The translations under genes and the position numbers were made by a program. A DNA stretch of 64,000 bases from Variovorax sp. J2L1-78 (GTDB lineage: Bacteria; Pseudomonadota; Gammaproteobacteria; Burkholderiales; Burkholderiaceae_C), in assembly GCF_030317205.1 (NCBI RefSeq), contig NZ_JASZYB010000002.1:486501-550500 (forward strand), written 5' to 3'. Below the pieces are notes generated by a model. It saw only the letters and a program-made list of their open reading frames with translations, was not told the origin of the DNA and made no database searches. Of this stretch, positions 35,911-44,880 are shown piece after piece. Position 1 is the first letter of the stretch, and each line of letters begins with the position of its first letter.

Positions 35911-37302
35911 TCAGACGCGGTCGAAGAGCTTCCCGGGGTTCATGAGGTGCTGCGGGTCCAGCGCCTGCTTGATGGCGCGCATCGCGGCCAGTTCGGCCGG
36001 CGTGCGGCTGGCACCCAGATACGGCTTCTTGTGCGTGCCGATGCCGTGCTCGGCCGACACGCTGCCGTTGAACACGGCGACCTGGTCATACACCAGCTTT
36101 TCGACGCCGTGCTCATCGCCGCCGACGGTGCTGGCGTCCACCGAAAGGTGCAGGTTGCTGTCGCCCACGTGGCCGAAGAAGACCGCGATGTTGCCGGGCC
36201 AGCGCGCGTCGAGCGCGGCGCGGCAGGTGTCGGCGAAGCGGCCGATGTCGGCCATCGGCAGGCTCACGTCGAAATTGATCGGCGGGTGCATGTTGGCTGG
36301 CAGTTCGGCCGTGGCTTCGCGGATCTTCCACAGCGTGCGGGCCTGGGCCTGCGACTGCGCGATGACGGCGTCGAGCGCCTCGCCAGCTTCCATCGATTCG
36401 CCGAGCAATTCCTCGATCGCGGCACGCAGCGTGTCTTCGTCGCTGCCCGTCACGTCGATCAGCGCCGCGAACGGGTGCTGCGCACCGAAGGGCTCGCGCA
36501 GCGATTGCCATTGCAGCGACGCGGCGACGAAGTCGCGCCACATCAGCTCGAAAGCCGCGACCGCACCGGGGAAACGCGCCTGCAGCCGGCCGAGCAGCGC
36601 CAGCGACTGTTCGAAGCTGCCGACCGCGACCAGCACGGTCGCCTTGGCGCGCGGTGCCGGGTGCAGGCGCAGCACAGCGCGCGTGATGACGCCGAGCGTG
36701 CCTTCGGCGCCGATGAAGAGCTGCTTGAGGTCGTAGCCTGTGTTGTTCTTGATCATGGGCCGCAGCATCGGCAGCACCGTGCCGTCGGCCAGCACCACCT
36801 CGAGCCCGAGCGCCTGCTCGCGCATCATCCCGAACTGCAGCACGCCGTTGCCGCCGGCGTTGGTCGCGAGGTTGCCGCCGATCTGGCAGGAGCCGCGTGC
36901 GCCGAGGTCGACGCCGAACTGCAGGCCCTGCGCCGCGGCAGCCTCCTGCACCGCCTGCAGCGTGACGCCGGCCTGCACGGTGAGGGTCGACGCCGCCACG
37001 TCGAGCGACTCGATGGCGTTCATGCGGTCGAGCGACAGCGCGATCGCCCCGGCGACCGGCACCGCGCCGCCGGCCATGCCGGTGAGGCCGCCCTGCGGCA
37101 CGACCGGGACGCAGAATTCGCTGCACGCGCGCAGCACGGCCGCGACCGCGTCGGTGCTGCGCGGGCGCACGAGCGCGACCGGTTGCACCGGCGTGACGCC
37201 GCTCCAGTCGGTGCAATGGCGCGGCGGCACGGCGTCGCCGGTCTGCACGGCGTCAGCGCCAGCCGCGGCGATCAGCGCCGCGATGAAGTCGACATCAGCC
37301 AT
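35911..37302 (-). CDS. FAD-linked oxidase, D-2-hydroxyacid dehydrogenase type
   Basis: 463 residues of the VAO/GlcD family. The FAD_binding_4 domain lies at about 40-175 ([36 protein letters not shown]), followed by the FAD-oxidase C domain with [12 protein letters not shown] and [14 protein letters not shown]. Closest recalled subgroup: D-2-hydroxyglutarate/D-lactate dehydrogenases. Its start overlaps the hutG stop by 8 nt, so it is part of the hut run. A role in oxidising a 2-hydroxyacid formed from histidine, such as imidazole lactate, or from hut end products is possible but unproven. Confidence 0.85.
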   Translation of the reverse strand: MADVDFIAALIAAAGADAVQTGDAVPPRHCTDWSGVTPVQPVALVRPRSTDAVAAVLRACSEFCVPVVPQGGLTGMAGGAVPVAGAIALSLDRMNAIESLDVAASTLTVQAGVTLQAVQEAAAAQGLQFGVDLGARGSCQIGGNLATNAGGNGVLQFGMMREQALGLEVVLADGTVLPMLRPMIKNNTGYDLKQLFIGAEGTLGVITRAVLRLHPAPRAKATVLVAVGSFEQSLALLGRLQARFPGAVAAFELMWRDFVAASLQWQSLREPFGAQHPFAALIDVTGSDEDTLRAAIEELLGESMEAGEALDAVIAQSQAQARTLWKIREATAELPANMHPPINFDVSLPMADIGRFADTCRAALDARWPGNIAVFFGHVGDSNLHLSVDASTVGGDEHGVEKLVYDQVAVFNGSVSAEHGIGTHKKPYLGASRTPAELAAMRAIKQALDPQHLMNPGKLFDRV

Positions 37303-38113
37303 GCGGCGCCTCGACGAACACGAGCATGGCTTCGATCATGCGACGCACATGCGGCTGCACGCCGGCCGCCACGTCGGGCAGGTAGTCGAAGGGCAGCGAC
37401 TCCTGCATGTAGCTCGACTGCGTCATCTCCAGCTGCACCGCATGCACGTTTTGCGCGGGCTGCCCGTAGTGGCGCGTGATGTAGCCGCCGGTGAAGCGGC
37501 CGTTGAGCACGCCGGTGTAGCCGGTCGCGTTTTCGGCGATATCACGCAGCGTCTGCGCGAGCGCCGGGTCGCAGCTCGTCCCCTTGCCGGTGCCCAGGTT
37601 CAGGTCGGGCAGCTTGCCCTCGAAAAAGCGCGGCAGCACGGAGCGGATCGAATGCGCGTCCCACAGCGCGGCGATGCCGTGCTGCGCCTTGATGCGCGCG
37701 AGTTCTTCGGTGAGCTTCGCGTGATACGGGTGCCAGATGGCGTCGCGGCGCTCGGCGATCTCGTCGTCTTCCGGCACGTCGCCGGCTTCGTAGATCGGCG
37801 TGTTGTCGAAGGTGTCGACCGGGCACAGCCCGGTCACGCTCTGGCCCGGGTACAGGCTGGCGCCGTCCGGCGGACGGTTGAGGTCGATCACGTAGCGCGA
37901 GTGCGTGGCGACCAGCACCGACGCGCCGAGTTCGTCGGCGAAGTCGTAGAGCCGCTCGAGGTGCCAGTCGGTGTCGGGCACTTCGCGCGCCTCGGCGGTG
38001 AACCGTGTGGCCAGCGCGGGCGGCACGTGCGTGCCGACGTGCGGCATGGAGATCAGCAAGGGCCGCGTGCCCTGGCGGAAGCGGAAGGGGGGTTCGGTGG
38101 TTTGAAAGCTCAT
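37295..38113 (-). CDS. hutG: N-formylglutamate deformylase
   Basis: 272 residues. It hydrolyses N-formylglutamate to glutamate and formate, the final hut step in the HutF route. Recognised by LLISMPHVGTHVP (about 20-32, metal-binding His), HSRYVIDLNRPPDGASLYPG, ALWDAHSIRS and GYITRHYG. The start ATG overlaps the hutF stop codon (ATGA). Confidence 0.93.
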   Translation of the reverse strand: MSFQTTEPPFRFRQGTRPLLISMPHVGTHVPPALATRFTAEAREVPDTDWHLERLYDFADELGASVLVATHSRYVIDLNRPPDGASLYPGQSVTGLCPVDTFDNTPIYEAGDVPEDDEIAERRDAIWHPYHAKLTEELARIKAQHGIAALWDAHSIRSVLPRFFEGKLPDLNLGTGKGTSCDPALAQTLRDIAENATGYTGVLNGRFTGGYITRHYGQPAQNVHAVQLEMTQSSYMQESLPFDYLPDVAAGVQPHVRRMIEAMLVFVEAPHG

Positions 38114-39489
38114 CGTGAATCCTGAAGCAGTTGATGGCGCGCGGCAACGAAGCCGGCCGACGCGCTGTCGTGAAGCGGGTGGCGGCCGGCCTGCACGCGG
38201 GGTCGGCCTGCCACCCACACGGCGTCGATCGCGCTGGTGCGGTGGCTGGCGAAGACGTGCGACGACAGCATGTCGGGCGCGTCGAGACCGGCGAGTGCGG
38301 GGTGCGCGGCATCGAGCACGGTGAAGTCGGCCTGCTGACCGACGACCAGGCCACCCACGGCGCGGCCGGATGCCTGCGCCCCGCCCTGCACCGCCGCCAG
38401 CGTCATCGCGCTCGCGACGTTCGGCTGCGACGCCGCCGCCGCCACGTTGCGCTGGCGCGTGGCCAGACGCTGGCTGTACTCGAGCATCAGCAGTTCCTCG
38501 GCGGCGTTCACGCAGATGTGGCTGTCGGAGCCGATGCCCCATGTGCCACCGGCTGCACGCCATGCAGGCAGGTCGAAGATGCCGTCGCCGAGGTTCGCCT
38601 CGGTGGTCGGGCACAGGCCCGCGACCGCACCGCTCGCGGCGGCGCGACGGTATTCCTCGGCGTCCATGTGCGTCGCGTGCACCAGGCACCAGCGCGCGTC
38701 GACCGGCGCATGGTCCAGCAGCCAGGCGACCGGGCGCTGGCCGCTCCATGCGATGCAGTCGTCGACCTCCTGCGTCTGCTCGGCGATGTGGATGTGCACC
38801 GGCGCGGTCGGGTCGATGGCGTCGAGGCCGGCGAGCACGTCGTGCAGCGCATCGGGCGGCACCGCGCGCAACGAATGCGGCGCCAGGCCGAGGCGTGCGC
38901 CTTGGCCGTCGCACAGCGGCTTGAGTCTTTCGAGCAGGCGCAGCATCGATTCGGTCGAGCGGATGAAGCGCCGCTGCCCTTCGCTCGGCGGCTTGGCGCC
39001 GAAGCCGCTCGTCTGGTACAGCACCGGCAGCAGCGTGAGGCCGATGCCCGCGCGCTGCGCCGCGCGCATCAGCGCATGCGCGAGCTCGGCATCGTCGGCA
39101 TAGGGCCGACCATCGCCCTGGTGGTGCACGTAGTGGAATTCGCACACCGACGTGTAGCCCGCCTCCAGCATCTCGACGTACAGGCCCAGCGCGATGGCTT
39201 CGAGCTGCGCAGGGTCGAGCCGCAACGCGAAGCGGTACATCAGCGTGCGCCAGCTCCAGAAGCTGTCGCTCGCCTCGCCGCGGTATTCGGTGAGGCCGGC
39301 GATGGCGCGCTGGAAGGCGTGGGAGTGGAGGTTGGGCGTGCCGGGGATGACGGGGCCTTGTGTCGTTGCAGGTTCTCTCGTGTCGGGTTCGACGTGGGTC
39401 AGTTGGCCCTTGTCGTTCCACGCGAGGCGGACGTTCTTTTGCCAACCTGTCGGGAGCAATGCGTGGCTTGCAAGGATGCTCTGTGTCAT
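38110..39489 (-). CDS. hutF: Formimidoylglutamate deiminase
   Basis: 459-residue amidohydrolase converting N-formimidoyl-L-glutamate to N-formylglutamate and ammonia. Metal motif NLHSHAFQRA (about 97-106), conserved region VCEFHYVHHQGDGRPY, LGLAPHSLRAVP and GSDSHICVNAAEEL near 330-345. The frame stays open upstream into the dispersed repeat (to 39621), but that part encodes only repeat-derived sequence, so MTQSILASHALLPTG at 39489 is the start. It is 313 bp from hutI, a gap filled by repeat copy B. Confidence 0.93.
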   Translation of the reverse strand: MTQSILASHALLPTGWQKNVRLAWNDKGQLTHVEPDTREPATTQGPVIPGTPNLHSHAFQRAIAGLTEYRGEASDSFWSWRTLMYRFALRLDPAQLEAIALGLYVEMLEAGYTSVCEFHYVHHQGDGRPYADDAELAHALMRAAQRAGIGLTLLPVLYQTSGFGAKPPSEGQRRFIRSTESMLRLLERLKPLCDGQGARLGLAPHSLRAVPPDALHDVLAGLDAIDPTAPVHIHIAEQTQEVDDCIAWSGQRPVAWLLDHAPVDARWCLVHATHMDAEEYRRAAASGAVAGLCPTTEANLGDGIFDLPAWRAAGGTWGIGSDSHICVNAAEELLMLEYSQRLATRQRNVAAAASQPNVASAMTLAAVQGGAQASGRAVGGLVVGQQADFTVLDAAHPALAGLDAPDMLSSHVFASHRTSAIDAVWVAGRPRVQAGRHPLHDSASAGFVAARHQLLQDSR

Positions 39490-39509
39490 GTGGTGATCGT
39501 GTTGTGCGT

Positions 39510-39805
39510 GGGGCGTCGGCGGGCGATATGCCTTTGGGCGGCAGACGTCTCCGGCCCTTCGGGCTTCGCTGCTGCTCCTCGCGTCAGGCGGGGTCCGCGC
39601 AAACTCGCTTCGCTCAAACACGCGCGGCCCTGATCCGCCTGCCCCTGCGGTGCTCGCCGGAGCCTCAACAGCCGCCCAAAGGCATACCGCCCACCGACGT
39701 GGACACGGTCGTGGTACATCCCGCTACGCAGCGAGCGCAGCGATTGCGCAGGCCCAAGCCCGGCCCGCACCGCCTGCCGGGCGCTCCCACCAACGCCAAC
39801 GATCA
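39510..39805. repeat. Dispersed intergenic repeat, copy B
   Basis: About 295 bp between hutI and hutF, homologous to copy A (29724-30185) and in the same orientation relative to the flanking minus-strand genes. It lacks the inverted arm of copy A. It carries one copy (39764-39782) of the 19-mer that forms the inverted repeat in A, and the same AACGATCA end, whose TCA is the hutI stop codon read on the minus strand. Its minus-strand frame makes an artefactual extension of hutF beginning MFERSEFA. Confidence 0.75.
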
Positions 39806-41017
39806 CAGCACCACCCTCCCCTGCCGAACGACGGAACGCACAGGCCGCTGCCCAAACCAGTAAGCCAGCTCCGCCACCTCCCGCACATCCCACAGCACGA
39901 AGTTCGCCGGCATCCCCACGCCAATAGAACCATGCGTCGCCTGCAACCCCAACGCGCGCGCTGCATGCGAAGTCACCGCAGCAATCGCCTCCGGCACCGT
40001 CAACCGGAACAGGGTGCACGCCATGTTCACCATCAGAAGCAAGCTCAGCGCCGGCGAGGTACCGGGGTTGTGGTCTGTCGACACTGCCATCGGTACGCCG
40101 GCCGCACGCAGCGCGGCGATCGGCGGCACCGTCGTGTCGCGCAGCGTGTAGAACGCGCCCGGCAGCAGCACCGCCACCGTGCCCGCATCGCGCATCGCGT
40201 CGATGCCGACCTGCGACAGGTGCTCGATGTGGTCGCACGACAGCGCACCGTAGCGTGCGGCCAGCGCCGCGCCGCCCATGTCCGACAGCTGCTCGGCATG
40301 CAGCTTGACCGGCAGGTTCAAGCGCTTCGCCGCACGGAACACGCGCTCGGTTTCTTCCAGCGAGAAGGCGATGCGCTCGCAGAACACATCGACCGCATCG
40401 ACCAATCCCTCGGCCGCGAGCGCGGGCAGCATCTCGTCGCACACGAGGTCGACGTACGCGCCGCTTCGGCCCGCGTATTCAGGCGGCAGTGCATGCGCGC
40501 CGAGAAAGGTGGTGCGCACCGTCACGCCATACGCGATACCGAGGCGGCGCGCCACGCGCAGTTGCTTGCGCTCGTGTTCCAGCGACAGGCCGTAGCCGGA
40601 CTTGATCTCGATCGCGCAGACGCCTTCGGCCAGCAGCGATTCGAGGCGCTTGCCCGCGCTGGCGAACAGTTCGTCTTCGCTCGCCTCGCGCGTGGCGCGC
40701 ACGCTGGAGACGATGCCGCCACCGGCCTTCGCCACCTCCTCGTAGCTCGCGCCGGCCAGCCGCATCGCGAACTCGTTGGCGCGCTGGCCGCCGTAGACCA
40801 GGTGCGTGTGGCAGTCGACCAGGCCCGGCGTGACGAGCGCGTCGCCACCGTCGTGCCGTGGCAGTGCGTGGAACTCGGCCGGCACATCGGCCTGCGGCCC
40901 GACCCAGCGGACCACGCCCTCCATGACCGCGATGGCAGCGGCCACGGTCGGTGCGTCGGCAAGCCGCAGGCCGGTCCAGAGGCCGTCGGCGGAGGGGCAG
41001 GTGTCGAAGGGTTTCAT
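39803..41017 (-). CDS. hutI: Imidazolonepropionase
   Basis: 404-residue amidohydrolase that opens imidazolone-5-propionate to N-formimidoylglutamate. Metal motif [15 protein letters not shown] (about 65-79), [28 protein letters not shown], and [10 protein letters not shown] with the conserved Asp. It lies 3 nt after hutD and uses the ATG at 41017. Confidence 0.95.
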   Translation of the reverse strand: MKPFDTCPSADGLWTGLRLADAPTVAAAIAVMEGVVRWVGPQADVPAEFHALPRHDGGDALVTPGLVDCHTHLVYGGQRANEFAMRLAGASYEEVAKAGGGIVSSVRATREASEDELFASAGKRLESLLAEGVCAIEIKSGYGLSLEHERKQLRVARRLGIAYGVTVRTTFLGAHALPPEYAGRSGAYVDLVCDEMLPALAAEGLVDAVDVFCERIAFSLEETERVFRAAKRLNLPVKLHAEQLSDMGGAALAARYGALSCDHIEHLSQVGIDAMRDAGTVAVLLPGAFYTLRDTTVPPIAALRAAGVPMAVSTDHNPGTSPALSLLLMVNMACTLFRLTVPEAIAAVTSHAARALGLQATHGSIGVGMPANFVLWDVREVAELAYWFGQRPVRSVVRQGRVVL

Positions 41018-41020
41018 GGG

Positions 41021-41617
41021 TCAGATGTGAAGATCGTCGAGGGCGGGCACGGCATCGTCGGGCCGCCACTGCACCACCGCCAGGCGTGCGCCGCGGCTGG
41101 CCGGCTTGACGGTCCAGGTGTGGGGCTCTTCGGTCCACCAGACGCCCTGGCCCTGCTTCAGCGTACCGCCGCCGACGCGCCACTGGCCATCCAGCGTCAT
41201 CAGCAGGCCGTGGGCACTGCGGTCCAGCACCGCCATCTCGGAGAGCACGCGCAGGGTGGCCTCGCCGCGGGCGCGCCGCGCCATCAGGTTGAAGTCGGTC
41301 GACAGGCCGCCGAGCAGGTGGCATTCGACCGCCGCATCGCCGTCGAAGGCGAAGGGCTGGTGCGGGGCGTCGAGCACGTGGTCGAAGGCGGCCGACTGCA
41401 GGCGCACACCGTCGCCCTCGAGCAGCATGATCGTGCGGTCCACCCCGCGAAAGACCGAGAAGGGGCCGCCCATCGCGATGGTGGCGATGCTCACGCGCCA
41501 ATCGAAGTCGTCCAGGCCGGCGCCCGGCGGAAAGCAAACGACCTCCTGCGTGGTGCCCCCGCCGTTCTTCCACGGCGTCTCCGCCAGGGCTGAACGCGAG
41601 AAACGCTGCAGGCTCAT
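41021..41617 (-). CDS. hutD: HutD family protein
   Basis: 198-residue cupin-fold protein of the hut pathway. Recognised by ETPWKNGGGTTQEVVCFPPG near the N-terminus and DWRVSIATIAMGGPFSVFRG. HutD is needed for efficient histidine use in Pseudomonas and has been proposed to buffer urocanate or formylglutamate flux; its mechanism is not settled. The start ATG at 41617 overlaps the upstream permease stop. Confidence 0.92.
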   Translation of the reverse strand: MSLQRFSRSALAETPWKNGGGTTQEVVCFPPGAGLDDFDWRVSIATIAMGGPFSVFRGVDRTIMLLEGDGVRLQSAAFDHVLDAPHQPFAFDGDAAVECHLLGGLSTDFNLMARRARGEATLRVLSEMAVLDRSAHGLLMTLDGQWRVGGGTLKQGQGVWWTEEPHTWTVKPASRGARLAVVQWRPDDAVPALDDLHI

Positions 41618-42282
41618 CGAACCAATCCTCCTTGTCCGAGTTTCCGTTCCCAATGTCGCAGCACGAGCGTCACGGTGCCTGTCAACAGGAAGTAAACAAG
41701 GGCAATGGCCAGATACACCTCAAGCGATCGGTACGACACGCTGATGATTTTCTGGCCTTCGTGCATCACATCGTGGATGGTCAGCAACGATACCAAGGCG
41801 GAGTTCTTGATCAACGCAATGAACTCGTTGCCGAGTGGGGGAATCATGCGCACCACCGCCTGCGGCAGCACGATATGGCGCATCGCCACCGCGGGCGTCA
41901 TGCCGAGCGACTGCGCCGCCAGCGTCTGGCCGCGGTCGATCGACTGGATGGCGCCGCGCACGATCTCCGACACATAGGCGCCCGAATACACGCCCAAGCC
42001 GAGCACCCCGCACAGGAAGGCCGGCAGCAGGATGCCGAAGTGCGGCAGCCCGAAGAACAGGATGAAGAGCTGCACCAGGAGCGGCGTGCCACGGATCACC
42101 GCCACGTAGGCGGTGCACACGCCATAGAGCCATCGGCGCTTCGGGTTCAGTCGGCCGATGCCCACCAGCAGCCCGAGCAGGCAGCCGAGCGCGAGCGCGC
42201 AGGCGGTGATCTCCACCGTGACCAGCGCACCGCGCAGCAGGTTGGCCCATCCGGCCCATACCGGTGTGAAATCCAGATCCAT
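41614..42282 (-). CDS. Amino-acid ABC transporter permease (HisM/GlnP family)
   Basis: 222 residues with about five transmembrane helices and the EAA loop LAAQSLGMTPAVAMRHIVLPQAV. Polar amino-acid family, likely a histidine or urocanate importer by context. Only one permease and one binding protein are present; no matching ATPase gene is in the window. ATG at 42282 is preferred over TTG at 42285. Confidence 0.9.
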   Translation of the reverse strand: MDLDFTPVWAGWANLLRGALVTVEITACALALGCLLGLLVGIGRLNPKRRWLYGVCTAYVAVIRGTPLLVQLFILFFGLPHFGILLPAFLCGVLGLGVYSGAYVSEIVRGAIQSIDRGQTLAAQSLGMTPAVAMRHIVLPQAVVRMIPPLGNEFIALIKNSALVSLLTIHDVMHEGQKIISVSYRSLEVYLAIALVYFLLTGTVTLVLRHWERKLGQGGLVR

Positions 42283-42295
42283 CAATGCGGCCGGG

Positions 42296-43039
42296 TCACT
42301 TCGCCGCGGTGTTGCTGAACCACTTCTTCACGATGGCCGCGTAGGTGCCGTCGGCCTTGAGCTTCGCGATGGCGGTGTCCACCGCCTTGGTGAGCTCGGG
42401 CGTGTCCTTGCGGATCGCCATGCCGTATTCCTCGGTGGTGAGCTGCTCGTCGAGCACCTTCAGGCCCGGGCGGGTACGCACGTACTGGTAGGCGGCGGGC
42501 TTGCCGGTCACGGCGGCGTCGCTGCGGCCGATGTCGACCAGGTTGAACATCTCCTGGTTCTTCTCGACTTCCATCAGCTGCACCTGCGGGTACTTCTCCT
42601 TCACGAAGCTGACCGACTTGGTGCCCACCTGCACGCTGACCTTCTTGCCGTTCAGGTCGGCCGGCGACTTGATCGTCGTGTTGTCGGCCTTGACCATCGC
42701 GACCAGGCCGCCCGCGTAGTACGGCACGCTGAAGTCGACCACCTTCTTGCGCTCGTCGGTGATGTAGATCGCCGACACCGCCATGTCGAAGCGCTTGGAC
42801 ATGAGGCCGGGGATCAGCCCCTTGAAGTCGATGTCGACCCATTCGACCTTGCGGCCCATGGCCTGGCCGATGGCTTCGACCAGTTCGATGTCAAAGCCGG
42901 TGCGCTTGTTGTTCTCGACGAACTCCATGGGCGGGAAGGTGGCGTCGGTGCCGACGGTGAGCACGGCTTGCGCGTGGGCGATGCCGGTGAATCCGGCGAT
43001 GGCGAGTGCGGCGACGAGGAGGTTGCGGCGGAGGGTCAT
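42296..43039 (-). CDS. Amino-acid ABC transporter substrate-binding protein (type II, HisJ-like)
   Basis: 247 residues. Signal peptide cleaved near AHAQA (residue 24), then VLTVGTDATFPPMEFVENNK, GFDIELVEAIGQAMG and GLIPGLMSKRFDMAVS, typical of SBP_bac_3 receptors. It lies 13 nt before the permease. The ligand is probably histidine or a related imidazole amino acid (inference). Confidence 0.92.
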   Translation of the reverse strand: MTLRRNLLVAALAIAGFTGIAHAQAVLTVGTDATFPPMEFVENNKRTGFDIELVEAIGQAMGRKVEWVDIDFKGLIPGLMSKRFDMAVSAIYITDERKKVVDFSVPYYAGGLVAMVKADNTTIKSPADLNGKKVSVQVGTKSVSFVKEKYPQVQLMEVEKNQEMFNLVDIGRSDAAVTGKPAAYQYVRTRPGLKVLDEQLTTEEYGMAIRKDTPELTKAVDTAIAKLKADGTYAAIVKKWFSNTAAK

Positions 43040-43083
43040 GGGGGTTCCTGGAAAGCGGTGAGAGTGGTTCGGGGCGGCGGCGC

Positions 43084-44064
43084 TCATTCGGCCTTGATGT
43101 TCTTCTTCTGGATCACGTCGGCCCAGCGCACGGTTTCCGTCTGGATGGTGGCGGCCAGCGCCTGCGGCGTGCCGCCGCCGGGCTCGAGGCCGAGACCCGC
43201 GAACTTCTCCTGGATCGCCGGCTTGGCGAGCATCTTGAGGCTTTCGGCGTTGAGCTTGTCGACGATGGCCTTGGGCGTGGCGGCCGGCACCATCAGCGCG
43301 TACCACGACACCGCCTCGAAGTTCGGCATGCCCTGTTCGGCGATGGTGGGCACGTCGGGCAGCACGGCCGAGCGCTTGAGGCTGGCGACGCCGATGGCGC
43401 GCAGCTTGCCGGACTTGATCTGCGGCAGCACCGACGACATCTGGCCGAACATCATCGTGACCTGGCCGCCGATCACGTCCACGAGCGCGGGGCCGGTGCC
43501 CTTGTACGGCACGTGGATCAGGCGGACGTTGGCATTGAGCGCCATCAGCTCGCCGGCCAGGTGCGCCTGGCTGCCGGCACCGGGCGACGCGAAGCTCACC
43601 GACTCGGGCTTCGCCGCCGCCATCGCGAGCAGGTCCTTGAGGTTCTTCACCGGCAGCGCCGGGTTGACGACCAGCACGTTCTCGACCGTCGCGAGCATCG
43701 CCACCGGCTGCAGCTCCGAGGCCTTGTACGAGAGGCTGGGGAAGAGCGACGGGTTCACGGCGATGTTGCCCGCCGGCACGATGCCGATGTTGTAGCCGTC
43801 CGGCATGGCCTTGGCGAGAAAGTCGACGCCGATGTTGCCGGCCGCGCCGACCTTGTTCTCGATCACGAAGGGCTGGCCCCAGGCTTCGGCGAAGTCCTGG
43901 CCCAGCACACGGCCGAGCACGTCGACGGGGCCGCCTGGCGCGAAAGGCACGATCACGTGCACGGGCTTGGTCGGGTAGGCCTGCGCCGAGGCTTGCAACG
44001 GCGCGACCGCCAGCAGCAGCGATGCGGCCACCGCGGAGGTGGCCGACAGAAAACGCTTCATCAT
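43084..44064 (-). CDS. Bug/TctC-type periplasmic solute receptor
   Basis: 326 residues. A signal peptide (to about ASAQ, residue 28) is followed by AYPTKPVHVIVPFAPGGPVD, the hallmark opening of Bug receptors, and HVPYKGTGPALVDVIGGQV. These receptors bind carboxylates and normally feed TctAB permeases or signalling; no tctA or tctB is nearby. Burkholderiales genomes contain very many of them. The start (44064) overlaps the preceding gene's stop (ATGATG). Confidence 0.92.
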   Translation of the reverse strand: MMKRFLSATSAVAASLLLAVAPLQASAQAYPTKPVHVIVPFAPGGPVDVLGRVLGQDFAEAWGQPFVIENKVGAAGNIGVDFLAKAMPDGYNIGIVPAGNIAVNPSLFPSLSYKASELQPVAMLATVENVLVVNPALPVKNLKDLLAMAAAKPESVSFASPGAGSQAHLAGELMALNANVRLIHVPYKGTGPALVDVIGGQVTMMFGQMSSVLPQIKSGKLRAIGVASLKRSAVLPDVPTIAEQGMPNFEAVSWYALMVPAATPKAIVDKLNAESLKMLAKPAIQEKFAGLGLEPGGGTPQALAATIQTETVRWADVIQKKNIKAE

Positions 44065-44870
44065 CAAAGTTCCTCGAAGGATGGGACGGGGCGCCGGGCC
44101 ATGGCCGCGAGCGCGTCATAGGCCGCCGGATCGGCGGAAGCAAAACCTGCAAGCAACAAGCGTTCCCTCACCGGTTTCAGGTCGGGTGCCTTCGCCACGT
44201 CGGCCAGCGCCTGGCGCAGGCGCTGCAGGTCTTCGGGCGCCAGCGCCGCGGTGGCGACGAGCGGCGGGATCGGCATCGCGCCGGTGCTCGCGACCACGCG
44301 CACCTGCGCGGCGAGCGCGGGCTCGTCGTGGCGCAACAGGTCGTGGTAATAGCTGTCGAGCGGGCCGACATCGATGCGCCCGGCGGCCAGCGCCTCGATG
44401 ACCCCGCGCGCGTGGATGAGGTTGCCGACCGCTCGGGCGTAGAGCCGCGTGCCCTCGCGTTCGCGGTACGGCGCGAGGTGGTCGCGGAAGGCGACGCCGC
44501 CCGACATCGAGTCGGCCAGCGTGTAGCCGACCGTGCCGCCGAAGGTGTCCTCGAGCCGCTCGAATGCCGAGTCGGCCCGCACCACCATGTCGGTGAAGTA
44601 GACGGGCCGGCCGCCGTAGCGCGCCGGTGACGGGATGGGCGCGGCCACCAGCGTCGGCCGCACGCCGCGCTGCGCGAAGGGCAGCCCGCACATCATCGCC
44701 AGGCCCAGGTCGTCGCGCGCCCACAACGCCGACAGCGGCGCGGGCGCGTCGTAGTCGATCACCTCCCACGCGAGCCCGGCGCGCGCCAGCACCCAGCGCA
44801 GCAGCACCTTCCAGGCGTCGCGCACGGCCGGCGTGGCCGAGTACATGCGCGCATTGGCGACAAGGGGCAT
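44064..44870 (-). CDS. PhnD/SsuA-like solute-binding protein without signal peptide
   Basis: 268 residues. It resembles the phosphonate/phosphite receptor PhnD (transferrin-like fold): ANARMYSATPAVRDAWKVLL near the N-terminus, AAPIPSPARYGGRPVYFTDMVV and GTVGYTLADSMSGGVAFRDHL. No signal peptide is seen at the ATG at 44870, and the extension to 44945 does not add one, so it may be a cytosolic binding protein or enzyme-like relative. No phosphonate genes are nearby; its presence in the hut run suggests a different ligand. Confidence 0.75.
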   Translation of the reverse strand: MPLVANARMYSATPAVRDAWKVLLRWVLARAGLAWEVIDYDAPAPLSALWARDDLGLAMMCGLPFAQRGVRPTLVAAPIPSPARYGGRPVYFTDMVVRADSAFERLEDTFGGTVGYTLADSMSGGVAFRDHLAPYREREGTRLYARAVGNLIHARGVIEALAAGRIDVGPLDSYYHDLLRHDEPALAAQVRVVASTGAMPIPPLVATAALAPEDLQRLRQALADVAKAPDLKPVRERLLLAGFASADPAAYDALAAMARRPVPSFEEL

Positions 44871-44880
44871 GGCGGCCTGC

